DNA of 64,000 nucleotides from JACQFK01 sp036383955. Lineage in GTDB: Bacteria; Planctomycetota; MHYJ01; JACPRB01. The position numbers and the translations under genes were made by a program. Within the stretch, counting starts at the first letter, position 1, and each line of letters starts with the position of its first letter. Below, piece after piece: positions 25,998 through 33,701 of the stretch. The stretch lies in NCBI GenBank assembly GCA_036383955.1, contig DASVNH010000241.1, positions 35,515-99,514 on the forward strand. The letters run 5' to 3'. Below the pieces are notes generated by a model. That model saw only the letters and a list, made by a program, of their open reading frames with translations, did not search any database and was not told the DNA's origin.

Positions 25998-27092
25998 TCA
26001 TTTCGACAACACTTCGAGGACCGGCCGGCCGTCGATGCCCTCGGGGTAGCCGAGGCCGATGAAGGCGAGGGCGGTGGGCGCCGTGTCGTAGGTGCGGACG
26101 ATCCGGTCGATCTTGAGCCCCGCCGGCACGCCCGGGCCCACGCAGATCCAGGGGATGGTCACGTTCTCGACCTTGTTCGGCTCGAAGATCCGGTAGTGCC
26201 CCTTGCCGCTCCCGCCGTGGTCCGCGGTGACGATGACCGCCGTGGTCTCCGCCTGGCCGCTGTCGCGGATCGCGTCGAGGATGCGCCCGACCGCCCGGTC
26301 CGCCTTGCGGACGGCGTCGAGGTAATCCAGGCCCATCCAGCCTTTGCCGTGCCCGGCGCCGTCCGCTTCGCGGACATGCACGAACGTCATCGCCCAGCCC
26401 CCCTGGGGCCATTCCTTCTCGAAGGCGCGGCCGATGTTTTCCGCCGACGTCCGATGCTCCGGGGCCTTCGCGGGCGCCGGCGTTCCCGGAGGCGGCGCCT
26501 CCGGATCCGGCAAGGCCTTCTGACCCGCCGCGATCCTCTTGTCGTTCTCGTCGTAGAACCGCTGCCGCCGCTCGACCCACTCAATATCGTTGTAGTCTTC
26601 CAGCTTCGGGACCTTGCCGGGGATCACGTTGCCCCAGATCCACGTCACCGCCTGGGGATGGGCGAGGTAGTGGAACTTGTCCTTCGAGAAGAACATCGCG
26701 GTCGACATCCCCGCCTGCGCCGTCACCGAGAAGACCGACGGATGCCCGAAATGGCCGGGCCGGTAGTTGTTCCACGACACTCCGTGCCGCCGGTAGTCGA
26801 GCCCCGACAGCATCGCCGTGTGGCTCGGCAGCGTGATGGACGGCCGGATCGTCTCCGCCTTCTCGCAGTAGGCTCCGCGGCGGATCATCCCCAGCAGCGC
26901 GGGCGCCGGCGCCGCCTCGATCGCGTCGGGGCGGAGGCCGTCGATCGAAATCACCACCACCCGCTTCGCCTTCGCGGCGGCCGGCCGGGCCGTGAGCGCC
27001 GGCGGGGTCAGCTCGGGAGTGACGCCGGTCTCGGGCGTGAGCTCGCAGGCTGCGAGCGCGAGGAAAACGAGCGCGAAGAGTCGGCGCATCAT
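25998..27092 (-). CDS. alkaline-phosphatase-superfamily phosphodiesterase lipoprotein
   Basis: 364 aa. A lipoprotein leader (MMRRLFALVFLALAAC) precedes a type I phosphodiesterase/nucleotide pyrophosphatase core: VVVISIDGLRPDAIEAA (metal-binding Asp), SITLPSHTAMLSGLDYRRHGV (the Thr of LPSHT region is the likely nucleophile), HVREADGAGHGKGW and IVTADHGGSGKGHY (metal-binding Asp/His). Family members hydrolyse phosphodiesters, nucleotides or phosphonates outside the cell. A TGC-TATCAT box lies 7 bases before the ATG. It lies 18 bases after the EMC3-like gene, and its stop codon overlaps an alternative start of the next lipoprotein. Confidence 0.88.
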   Translation of the reverse strand: MMRRLFALVFLALAACELTPETGVTPELTPPALTARPAAAKAKRVVVISIDGLRPDAIEAAPAPALLGMIRRGAYCEKAETIRPSITLPSHTAMLSGLDYRRHGVSWNNYRPGHFGHPSVFSVTAQAGMSTAMFFSKDKFHYLAHPQAVTWIWGNVIPGKVPKLEDYNDIEWVERRQRFYDENDKRIAAGQKALPDPEAPPPGTPAPAKAPEHRTSAENIGRAFEKEWPQGGWAMTFVHVREADGAGHGKGWMGLDYLDAVRKADRAVGRILDAIRDSGQAETTAVIVTADHGGSGKGHYRIFEPNKVENVTIPWICVGPGVPAGLKIDRIVRTYDTAPTALAFIGLGYPEGIDGRPVLEVLSK

Positions 27093-27099
27093 GCGGGGA

Positions 27100-27108
27100 A
27101 TGATAGCA
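27100..27108 (-). promoter_or_regulatory. extended -10 TGC-TATCAT, leaderless start of the phosphodiesterase gene
   Basis: On the minus strand TGC is followed by TATCAT (5 of 6 to TATAAT), then 7 bases and the ATG at 27092. The box lies in the 18-base gap after the upstream gene, so it is an internal operon promoter. No -35 match is present, as expected if the TGn extension compensates. Confidence 0.5.
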
Positions 27109-27110
27109 GA

Positions 27111-27902
27111 CTATTGAACTTTCATCACGCGACGGAGGAGCAGCGCGACGACCATGGCGGCGACCAGGTAGAGGCCGCCCCACTGCAGCCAGAGGTTCCA
27201 CCAGGCCGAGGGCACGCTGTCGGCCAGCTTGAGCTCGACGGCCTGCAGGCGGTCCTGCCGCGGGGACGCCGCGCCGAAGACCGTCACGAGGTCGGGCGGC
27301 CGCGAGCCGGGCACGCGGACCTCGTAGGTCCGCCCTCCGTGCCGGATCCGCAGCGTCCGCTCCCCCCCGCCCAGGGCCTTCACCGTCCACGCCGCCTGCT
27401 TGCCGAGGGCGCCGTCGGGGACCGCCGCCGCGGCGATCGCGGGCCCTTCGACGGCGAAGCCGTCGCCCGGCACCACGTGCGCCCAGCCTTCCGCGGCGTC
27501 CTCGAAGTGCGCCACCACCTTCAGCGGCTCGTTCGGCCGCGGCGGCAGGTAGGCGAGCCGCGCGCCCGCCCAGAGCCCCACGACGCCGATGATCGGCACC
27601 GTCCAGAGCGCGGGCTTCAGCGCGGCCCACATGTACTTGCCGCCGATCCGGCCGGACAGGCCCTGCAGGCGCCGCGCGCCCTCGGGATCCCTCTTCGCGG
27701 CCTTCATCCGCGCCTTGAGGATCTTCAGGTCCGCCTTGCAGCGCCCCAGGAGATCCTGGTCGCTCGCGTACTTCTGGAAGAGGATCACCGCCAGGCCCGA
27801 CAGCACGCCGACGATCGTCAGCGCCCCCGTCGCGCCGAAGAACGCGGTCCATCCGAACAGGAGGTCGCAGCCGGCGTACAGGACGTCGAGGACCGCCGTC
27901 AT
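27111..27902 (-). CDS. EMC3/TMCO1-like (Oxa1-superfamily) membrane protein
   Basis: 263 aa. The layout is: a first membrane helix (about 20-42, ATGALTIVGVLSGLAVILFQ), a charged helical hairpin (about 45-90; QDLLGRCKADLKILKARMKAAKRD, GRIGGKYMW), a second helix (about 98-115), a soluble domain of about 110 residues, and a last helix near the C-terminus followed by RRVMKVQ. A helix-coiled hairpin-helix core is the pattern of EMC3/TMCO1/DUF106 proteins, relatives of the YidC insertase. The soluble insertion between the second and last helix is unusual. Its ATG overlaps the stop codon of the upstream phosphotransferase gene (ATGA). The assignment rests on topology, not on a diagnostic motif. Confidence 0.5.
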   Translation of the reverse strand: MTAVLDVLYAGCDLLFGWTAFFGATGALTIVGVLSGLAVILFQKYASDQDLLGRCKADLKILKARMKAAKRDPEGARRLQGLSGRIGGKYMWAALKPALWTVPIIGVVGLWAGARLAYLPPRPNEPLKVVAHFEDAAEGWAHVVPGDGFAVEGPAIAAAAVPDGALGKQAAWTVKALGGGERTLRIRHGGRTYEVRVPGSRPPDLVTVFGAASPRQDRLQAVELKLADSVPSAWWNLWLQWGGLYLVAAMVVALLLRRVMKVQ

Positions 27903-30562
27903 TTCCTCACCAGCTCCACGCGGCCCTTGCCGCCGTCGACCTTCACCGAGGCGCCGTCCGCGAGCAGCTTGGTCGCGTCGCGCAGCACGACGGCGGGGAT
28001 GCCGAAGTCGCGCGCGACGATCGCCCCGTGCGAGAGCATGCCGCCGCGCTCGACCACGAGGCCGGCCGCGTTGATGAAGAGCGGCGTCCAGGCGGGGTCG
28101 GTCGTCGGACAGACCAGCACGTAACCGGCGCCCAGGTCGCCGGCGTCGGCGGGGCTCATGAGGATCCGCGCCGGGCCGGTGCCCGTGCCCGTCGCCACGC
28201 CGAGGCCGGTCCAGACGCCGTCGGACGACGCGGGCGCGGCCTCCTCGCGGCCGAGCGCCTCGGCGTCGGCGGCGCGCAGGACGTCGGGCGCCGCGATCTT
28301 CTGGAACGCCTGCCAGCGGAGGCGGCGCTCCTTGATCGTCGCGCGCAAGACCTCCTTCTCGGCGCCCCAGCGGTCGAGCTCCCCGCGCTTCAGGTAATAG
28401 ATGTCCTTGCCGAGGTCCCAGCGCTCGGCGAGCTCCTGGACCGCCTCACGCACGAGCGTGAGCCCGAGGATGAACCAGTGCTTGCAGGTCTCGCGCCAGG
28501 GCATGTGGCGCTGGGCGCCCGCGAGGTCGGCGCGGATCTCCTCGCGCAGCGACGCGGCGCCCGCCTGGGCGAGGAGGACGTCGAGCGCCGCCTCCGCCGC
28601 CTCGCGCTCCTTCCGCTTGCGCTCGTGCAGCTCCGCGGGCGAGACGCCCGCCACGCGCCGGTACTGCTCGACGCGCTGCCGCACGTAGCCGGCGTCCTCG
28701 CTCCAGCGCGCCTCGGCCAGCTCGAACTCGGCGACGCCCCGGTGCCCGAACTCCTTCAGGTAGGCCTCGAGCGCGACCTCCCCCGTCGACACCTTCCAGA
28801 GCAGGATGTTCGATTCGACCGTCTTGTCCCCTTCGAGCCCCGTCAGCAGCCGCGCCGCGAGCGCCCGGCCGTCCTGCTCGCCCAGCGCCTGCTCCAGCGT
28901 CGACGTCAGCCGCCCGTGGTAATAGCCCGCCAGGAAGCCGGGCTTGAGCAGCTCGCCGCCGTAGTCGACCAGCGCCAGCGTCGCCCGCGCGTCGAGCTCC
29001 GCCAGCACCTGGGCGTCCGACATCCCGTCGAGCTTGCGCGCGCGCGCGTCGTCGACGGCCTTCCGGAACGCCGGCAGCGTCTTCGCCTTCAGGTCGTCGA
29101 GGCACGACGCCTTGAGCCGCTTGAGGACGCGGCCCGCGCGGACCATGCGGCCGATGTGGAGGGGCAGCTTGAAGAGGAAGCCCAGGCCGGCCTTCTCGAT
29201 GTTGAACTTCGTCGGCCGTCCGAGCAGGGCCTCCGTGCTCTTGCCGTTCGCGACGTCGTACTCCATGGGAAAGTCGTCGAAGAAGAGCTCCGCGGAGCGC
29301 TCGAGGTCGGCGTAGATCCGCCCGGCGATGAGCTCGAGGAAGCCGTCGCGCGCGACCCGCTCGGACGGCGTGAAGCCGAGCTCGCGGTAGAAGCGGACGA
29401 AGCCCTCCGTCATGAAGCGCCGGCCCACCAGGTCCCAGGTGAGCGGCGTGGGCGCCGGCAGCGTCTCGGCCAGGTTGTGGATCGCCCAGGTCGCGCCCGG
29501 GCGCTTTTTCGACATCGTGTGGATCCGGTCGATCTCCTCCTTGCGGAGGTTGGGGACCGCGCGGGCGACGTCCAGCCCGCGCACGGCCCGGCTCTGGAGG
29601 AGCACGAGGGCGCCGTCGGCGATGGCCCACTCGACGTCCACCGGCGTCCCGAAGTAGGCCTCGACGCGCAGGCCGAGGTCGATGACCTGGAGCGCCTGCT
29701 CGTCGCTCAGGCACGCGCGCTCGCCCGTCCCGACGCGGCGGTCGCGGATGGAGCGCGTGGCGCGGTCGACCGTGAAGGTGTCGGGTTCGACGTGCCCGCG
29801 GACGATGGCCTCGCCGAGGCCCGTGGAGGCCTCGAGGATGATCCGTCCCTCGTCGGGCCGGTTCGGGTCCTCGGTGAACAGGATGCCCGAGCGCTGGGAG
29901 GGGAACATCGCCATGACGGTCACCGCGGTGCCGTCGAGCCCGCGCACGTTGTTGCGCTGGCGGTACTTGATGGCCCGCTCGTTGTTCCAGGACTCGAAGA
30001 CGGCGGCGACGGCCTCCTTGAGCATCGTCCAGGGGTCGGTGGGGAAGGCCTGGCCCGTCGCCTTCCGGTAGGCCTCGAAGGCGTCGCCGGTCCCGTCGAA
30101 GACGTTCTCGTCGAGCCCGCGCACGGTCTCGCCGAAGGAGCGGACGAAGTCGCGCAGGTCCTCCCGGAACCGGGCGGGGTCGGGGAAGCAGGATTCCAGG
30201 CCGGGGTGGAGGCCGGTGTTGAGGACCGTGTCCATCATGCCGGGCATGCTGGCGGCGGCGCCGCTGCGCACGGCCACGAGCAGCGGGTTCGGCGCGGCCC
30301 CGAGGCGGCGGCCGGTGCGCGCCTCCAGCCAGTCCATCGCCTGCCGCAGCTCCTCTTCGAGCCCGGCGGGCCAGCTCCGTCCGCCCTCGTGGTACGCCTT
30401 GCACACGCGGGTGGAGATCGTGAACCCCGGCGGCACCGGCAGCGCCGCCTTGCTCATCGCCGCGAGGCTGTGCCCCTTGCCCCCCAGGATCTCCTTTGGC
30501 GCCGGGTCGCCGGGCAGACCCGGATAGAAGAAGTGGATCATCGACAGCGCGGGCGGCGTCAT
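27899..30562 (-). CDS. ATP-grasp / C-terminal phosphohistidine-domain phosphotransferase (RPH-like order)
   Basis: 887 aa from ATG 30562 (30541 is an alternative). The N-terminal third is a PPDK/PEP-synthase ATP-grasp: ILGGKGHSLAAMSKAALPVPPGFTIS, AVRSGAAASMPGMMDTVLNTG, GILFTEDPNR, EASTGLGEAIVRGHVEPD. The swivelling phosphohistidine domain, with GGMLSHGAIVARDFGIPAVV, is at the extreme C-terminus (about 790-885). There is no PEP/pyruvate TIM barrel. This order, with about 420 unassigned residues between, is that of rifampin phosphotransferase rather than of PPDK or PEP synthase. I infer an ATP-dependent phosphotransferase with unknown acceptor. The frame is open further upstream into a repeat element, which I exclude. 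Confidence 0.85.
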   Translation of the reverse strand: MTPPALSMIHFFYPGLPGDPAPKEILGGKGHSLAAMSKAALPVPPGFTISTRVCKAYHEGGRSWPAGLEEELRQAMDWLEARTGRRLGAAPNPLLVAVRSGAAASMPGMMDTVLNTGLHPGLESCFPDPARFREDLRDFVRSFGETVRGLDENVFDGTGDAFEAYRKATGQAFPTDPWTMLKEAVAAVFESWNNERAIKYRQRNNVRGLDGTAVTVMAMFPSQRSGILFTEDPNRPDEGRIILEASTGLGEAIVRGHVEPDTFTVDRATRSIRDRRVGTGERACLSDEQALQVIDLGLRVEAYFGTPVDVEWAIADGALVLLQSRAVRGLDVARAVPNLRKEEIDRIHTMSKKRPGATWAIHNLAETLPAPTPLTWDLVGRRFMTEGFVRFYRELGFTPSERVARDGFLELIAGRIYADLERSAELFFDDFPMEYDVANGKSTEALLGRPTKFNIEKAGLGFLFKLPLHIGRMVRAGRVLKRLKASCLDDLKAKTLPAFRKAVDDARARKLDGMSDAQVLAELDARATLALVDYGGELLKPGFLAGYYHGRLTSTLEQALGEQDGRALAARLLTGLEGDKTVESNILLWKVSTGEVALEAYLKEFGHRGVAEFELAEARWSEDAGYVRQRVEQYRRVAGVSPAELHERKRKEREAAEAALDVLLAQAGAASLREEIRADLAGAQRHMPWRETCKHWFILGLTLVREAVQELAERWDLGKDIYYLKRGELDRWGAEKEVLRATIKERRLRWQAFQKIAAPDVLRAADAEALGREEAAPASSDGVWTGLGVATGTGTGPARILMSPADAGDLGAGYVLVCPTTDPAWTPLFINAAGLVVERGGMLSHGAIVARDFGIPAVVLRDATKLLADGASVKVDGGKGRVELVRK

Positions 30563-30576
30563 CGTCCGCACCGAAT

Positions 30577-30694
30577 TGGCCACAGAGGCACAGAGACACA
30601 GAGACGACCCTTGGGGCGCGTCCCCCCCGCCCCCCCGGGGGGGAGGGGGGATGCTCCACAAAGCCGCCTCTGTGTCTCTGTGTCTCTGTGGCTA
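30577..30694. repeat. inverted repeat of CACAGAGA words with C-run/G-run core
   Basis: The left arm (30577-30606) and right arm (30665-30694) are complementary at 27 of 30 positions; both are tandem copies of a CACAGAGA-like word. The core contains C-runs (30621-30636) then G-runs (30637-30650). It fills the gap between the PQQ-repeat protein's stop codon (30696) and the phosphotransferase start, so it may terminate one transcript or form the 5' leader of the next. Confidence 0.65.
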
Positions 30695-30695
30695 A

Positions 30696-33557
30696 TCACT
30701 TGGCACCCAGGATCACCAGGCCGCGCGCGCTCGTGCCCACCCAGATCGTCTCGAAGGCCACGACCGGCGCCGAGGTCGCCTTCCCGATGTGGTCCTGGTC
30801 CTTGAAGTTCCACGGCCACTCGCCCGCCGCCAGGTCGAACGCGGCGATCCGCTGCTCCGCGCCCATCACCAGCATGTCCCGCGCGATCGCCGGCGGCACC
30901 GGGGACGGGCCCACCGGCAGCTCGTGCAGCGACTTGCCGTCCGCCGCCGCGAAGATCCGCATCATCGCCTCGCAGGGCACCGCGACCACGCCCTCCGTCG
31001 CCGCCGCGTGGGCGATCACGACGTCCTCCAGGTCCTTCGCCCACAGCAGCGCCCCGTCGGGCAGCGCGCGCGCCTGCAGCGTCGACTTGGCCTTGCCCTG
31101 CCCGCGGACCGCCGTGAAGATCCGGCCGCCCGCGACGGCCGGCGCCGCCAGCGGGGCGCCCTCCACCGTCCAGAGCGCCGCGCCGCCCTCCGCGCTCAGG
31201 CACGCGAGGCCGCCGGTCGTCGCCGCCACGATCAGGTCGTGCGCGGCGGCGGGCGCGCCGAGCAGCGCGCCGCACGGCGCCGTCCAGGACGCGGTCCCGT
31301 CGGACGCCCGCAGGCAGCGCAGGCCCCGGTCGGCCGGGACGTAGAGGCGGTCGCCGTCGAGCGCGACGAACGGCGCGCCGTCGCCGGCCTTGACCGGGCC
31401 CCAGAGCGCCCGGCCCGTGGCGGCGTCGAGCGCGCGGACCTCGCCTCCCGCGAAGACGTAGACGCGCGCGGCGTCGGCCGCCATCGCGGCCACCGCGGGG
31501 CTGTCGACCTCCCACACGGCCTTGGACGTCCTTGCGTCGAGCGCGGCCAGCCGGGTCGCGGGGCCCTGCGCGAACGGGACGAAGACGCGGGTCCCGCACG
31601 CGATCACCGGGCCCGAGACGGGCCGCTTCAGGCCCTCGTCCGCGGGCCACTTGCGTTCGCAGTTGCCGTCGGCGTCCGTCGGGATCGCCGGCAGGCCCCG
31701 GTCGTCCGCGAGGCCCAGGCGGTCGGCCCCGCCGCCCGGCCCGCTCCAGGGGCGGATCGCGACGGCCTCCTCTTCGCCCGGGGCTTCCGCGAGCGCGAGG
31801 AAGCCCTTCTTGCTGGTGCCGACCAGGATCTTGTCCGCGGAGGCGACGGGCGACGCGATGACGGGCGAGTGGAGCGGGAACGTCCAGCGGATCTTTCCGG
31901 CGGCGCGGTCGACGCACAGCAGCTTGCCCGCGTCGGTGGAGACGTAGACCGCGTCCGCGGTGAGCGACGGCGAGCAGACCATCGGCGCGCCGACCGGGAT
32001 CTTCTGGAGCAGCTTGCCGTCCTTCACGTCGAGGACGTAGAGACCGCCGTCGCGCGAGCCCGCGTAGCCCCGGCCGCCGTCGACGGCCACCGCGCCGAGG
32101 ACGACGTCGCCCGTCGGCAGCGTCCAGGCCGGCTTGCCGTCGGCGAGCGCGAGCGCGACGATCGCGCCCACCGGATGCGGATCGCTCCGCGTGAAGATGC
32201 CGTTGCCCAGGCCGATGAGGACCTTGCCGTCGACGACCGTCGGTGCCCCGAACGCCGGGTGGGGGACGGGCGTCTTCCAGAGGATCGCGCCCGTCTTCGC
32301 GTCCGCGCAGACCACGGCGTTGCCGCCGAGCCCGGAGCCGAAGATGACTTTGCCGTCGACGGCCACCGGCGACGACTCGCAGTCGGGGATCCAGGTGGCG
32401 ATCTCCAGGCGGAAGCCCGAGCCGTCCTTCGTGCGCTTCGCGTCCTTCGGCGCCTCGACGACCTTCCCGATCACGACCCGCTCGGTCGGCGAGGGGCCGG
32501 CGGGCGCGGGCCCGGGCGGCGCCTCCTGGAAGGCGCTCACGCGCAGGACGTGGATGTTCGCGTCGGCGGATTCGCCGGTGAAGACGCGGGTGGACGCGCC
32601 GACGGCCGCGACGGTCTTCCCGACGAGCTTGCCCAGCGCCTCGACGTGGGGTCCGGCGGCGATCTCGTAGAACGCGTCGCCTTCGATCCGCCACGCGACA
32701 TTGCCGGCCGCGAGATCGAACGCGTAGAAGCCGTCGTCGCCCGCCCCGACGAACGCCCGGCCGTCCAGGATCGCGGGGCTGGACTCGACATGGCTCGTGG
32801 TCTGGACCCAGGCGTGCAGCGCGGGCGGCCGTTTGCCTCCGGAGGCCCGGACGGGCTCGAGATTGAGGACGATCAGCCGGCAGTCGCGGTCCTCGTGGTA
32901 GCCCTCGCCGGACACGAGGTAGCGCGCGCCCACGGCGGGGGACGCGAACACCGGCCGCAGCGGCGCCGGCAGCTCGCCCTTGCCGGTCCAGCTCCACGCC
33001 CGCCCGCCCGTGTCGAGGTCGATGGCGTGCAGCGCGCCCGAGGCGTTGCCCATTACCGACGAGACGCCCGAGCCGAAGTAGACGCGGTTGCCGACGACCG
33101 CCGGGGACGAATCGACGGCCCCGCCGCCGCCCAGGACGTCGGCCCCCACCTGCCACACGGCGCGCGGCGGACGTCGGGGGCCGGCCGCGCCGGCCGTCGC
33201 GCCCGTCCGCGACGGCCCGCCGCGGAACGCGGTCCAGGCGTCGCCGGTTTTCTCGGCCGTGACCCCCGCCGTGAAGAGGCGGCCCAGGCCCCAGACGCCC
33301 AGCGCGAGGGCGACGACGAGGGCCGCGGAGAGGGCCTTGTGGGCCCAGAGATAGGCGAAGAGGAGCTTGTAGGTGCGCGGCTTGAACAGCGCGACCACGC
33401 CGAGCGCGAACGCCAGGATGAGCTGGGGAAGGATGACGAGGAGGGCCTGGATGGGTCCGAAGGCCGATGGAATCACCGCCTCGGCATCGCGCGCGGGCAG
33501 CAGCAGCGCGAGGAGGAGGGCCGCGGACGTCCAGCGAAGAAGATCGGAGCGTTTCAC
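30696..33557 (-). CDS. membrane-anchored PQQ-like beta-propeller protein
   Basis: 953 aa with a GTG start. The N-terminus has a signal-like segment and two further hydrophobic stretches (about 35-60 and 75-98), then WTAFRGGPSRTG, which opens PQQ-type propellers, followed by two or more propellers of repeated GxxxALDAxTGxxxW blades (SGALHAIDLDTGGRAWSWTG, AVVCADAKTGAILWKTPV, VRALDAATGRALWGPV). It faces the periplasm. Similar Planctomycetota proteins are annotated as PQQ-binding-like repeat proteins; catalytic residues of quinoprotein dehydrogenases are not evident, so an assembly or sensor role is equally possible. It is the first gene of a minus-strand series to 25 kb. Confidence 0.8.
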   Translation of the reverse strand: MKRSDLLRWTSAALLLALLLPARDAEAVIPSAFGPIQALLVILPQLILAFALGVVALFKPRTYKLLFAYLWAHKALSAALVVALALGVWGLGRLFTAGVTAEKTGDAWTAFRGGPSRTGATAGAAGPRRPPRAVWQVGADVLGGGGAVDSSPAVVGNRVYFGSGVSSVMGNASGALHAIDLDTGGRAWSWTGKGELPAPLRPVFASPAVGARYLVSGEGYHEDRDCRLIVLNLEPVRASGGKRPPALHAWVQTTSHVESSPAILDGRAFVGAGDDGFYAFDLAAGNVAWRIEGDAFYEIAAGPHVEALGKLVGKTVAAVGASTRVFTGESADANIHVLRVSAFQEAPPGPAPAGPSPTERVVIGKVVEAPKDAKRTKDGSGFRLEIATWIPDCESSPVAVDGKVIFGSGLGGNAVVCADAKTGAILWKTPVPHPAFGAPTVVDGKVLIGLGNGIFTRSDPHPVGAIVALALADGKPAWTLPTGDVVLGAVAVDGGRGYAGSRDGGLYVLDVKDGKLLQKIPVGAPMVCSPSLTADAVYVSTDAGKLLCVDRAAGKIRWTFPLHSPVIASPVASADKILVGTSKKGFLALAEAPGEEEAVAIRPWSGPGGGADRLGLADDRGLPAIPTDADGNCERKWPADEGLKRPVSGPVIACGTRVFVPFAQGPATRLAALDARTSKAVWEVDSPAVAAMAADAARVYVFAGGEVRALDAATGRALWGPVKAGDGAPFVALDGDRLYVPADRGLRCLRASDGTASWTAPCGALLGAPAAAHDLIVAATTGGLACLSAEGGAALWTVEGAPLAAPAVAGGRIFTAVRGQGKAKSTLQARALPDGALLWAKDLEDVVIAHAAATEGVVAVPCEAMMRIFAAADGKSLHELPVGPSPVPPAIARDMLVMGAEQRIAAFDLAAGEWPWNFKDQDHIGKATSAPVVAFETIWVGTSARGLVILGAK

Positions 33558-33701
33558 GAAGTCGGTGTCGAATAGCCAGGACCGCCGGAGATGTTACCAG
33601 AAGCGGGCCGCGTCATGGAGGTAAGTGCGCGGGAGGGGCCCCCGGTTACACCCGGGATGTGATAGATTCAGTTAGATAATTAGTTGAACGGACCGGGGGG
33701 C

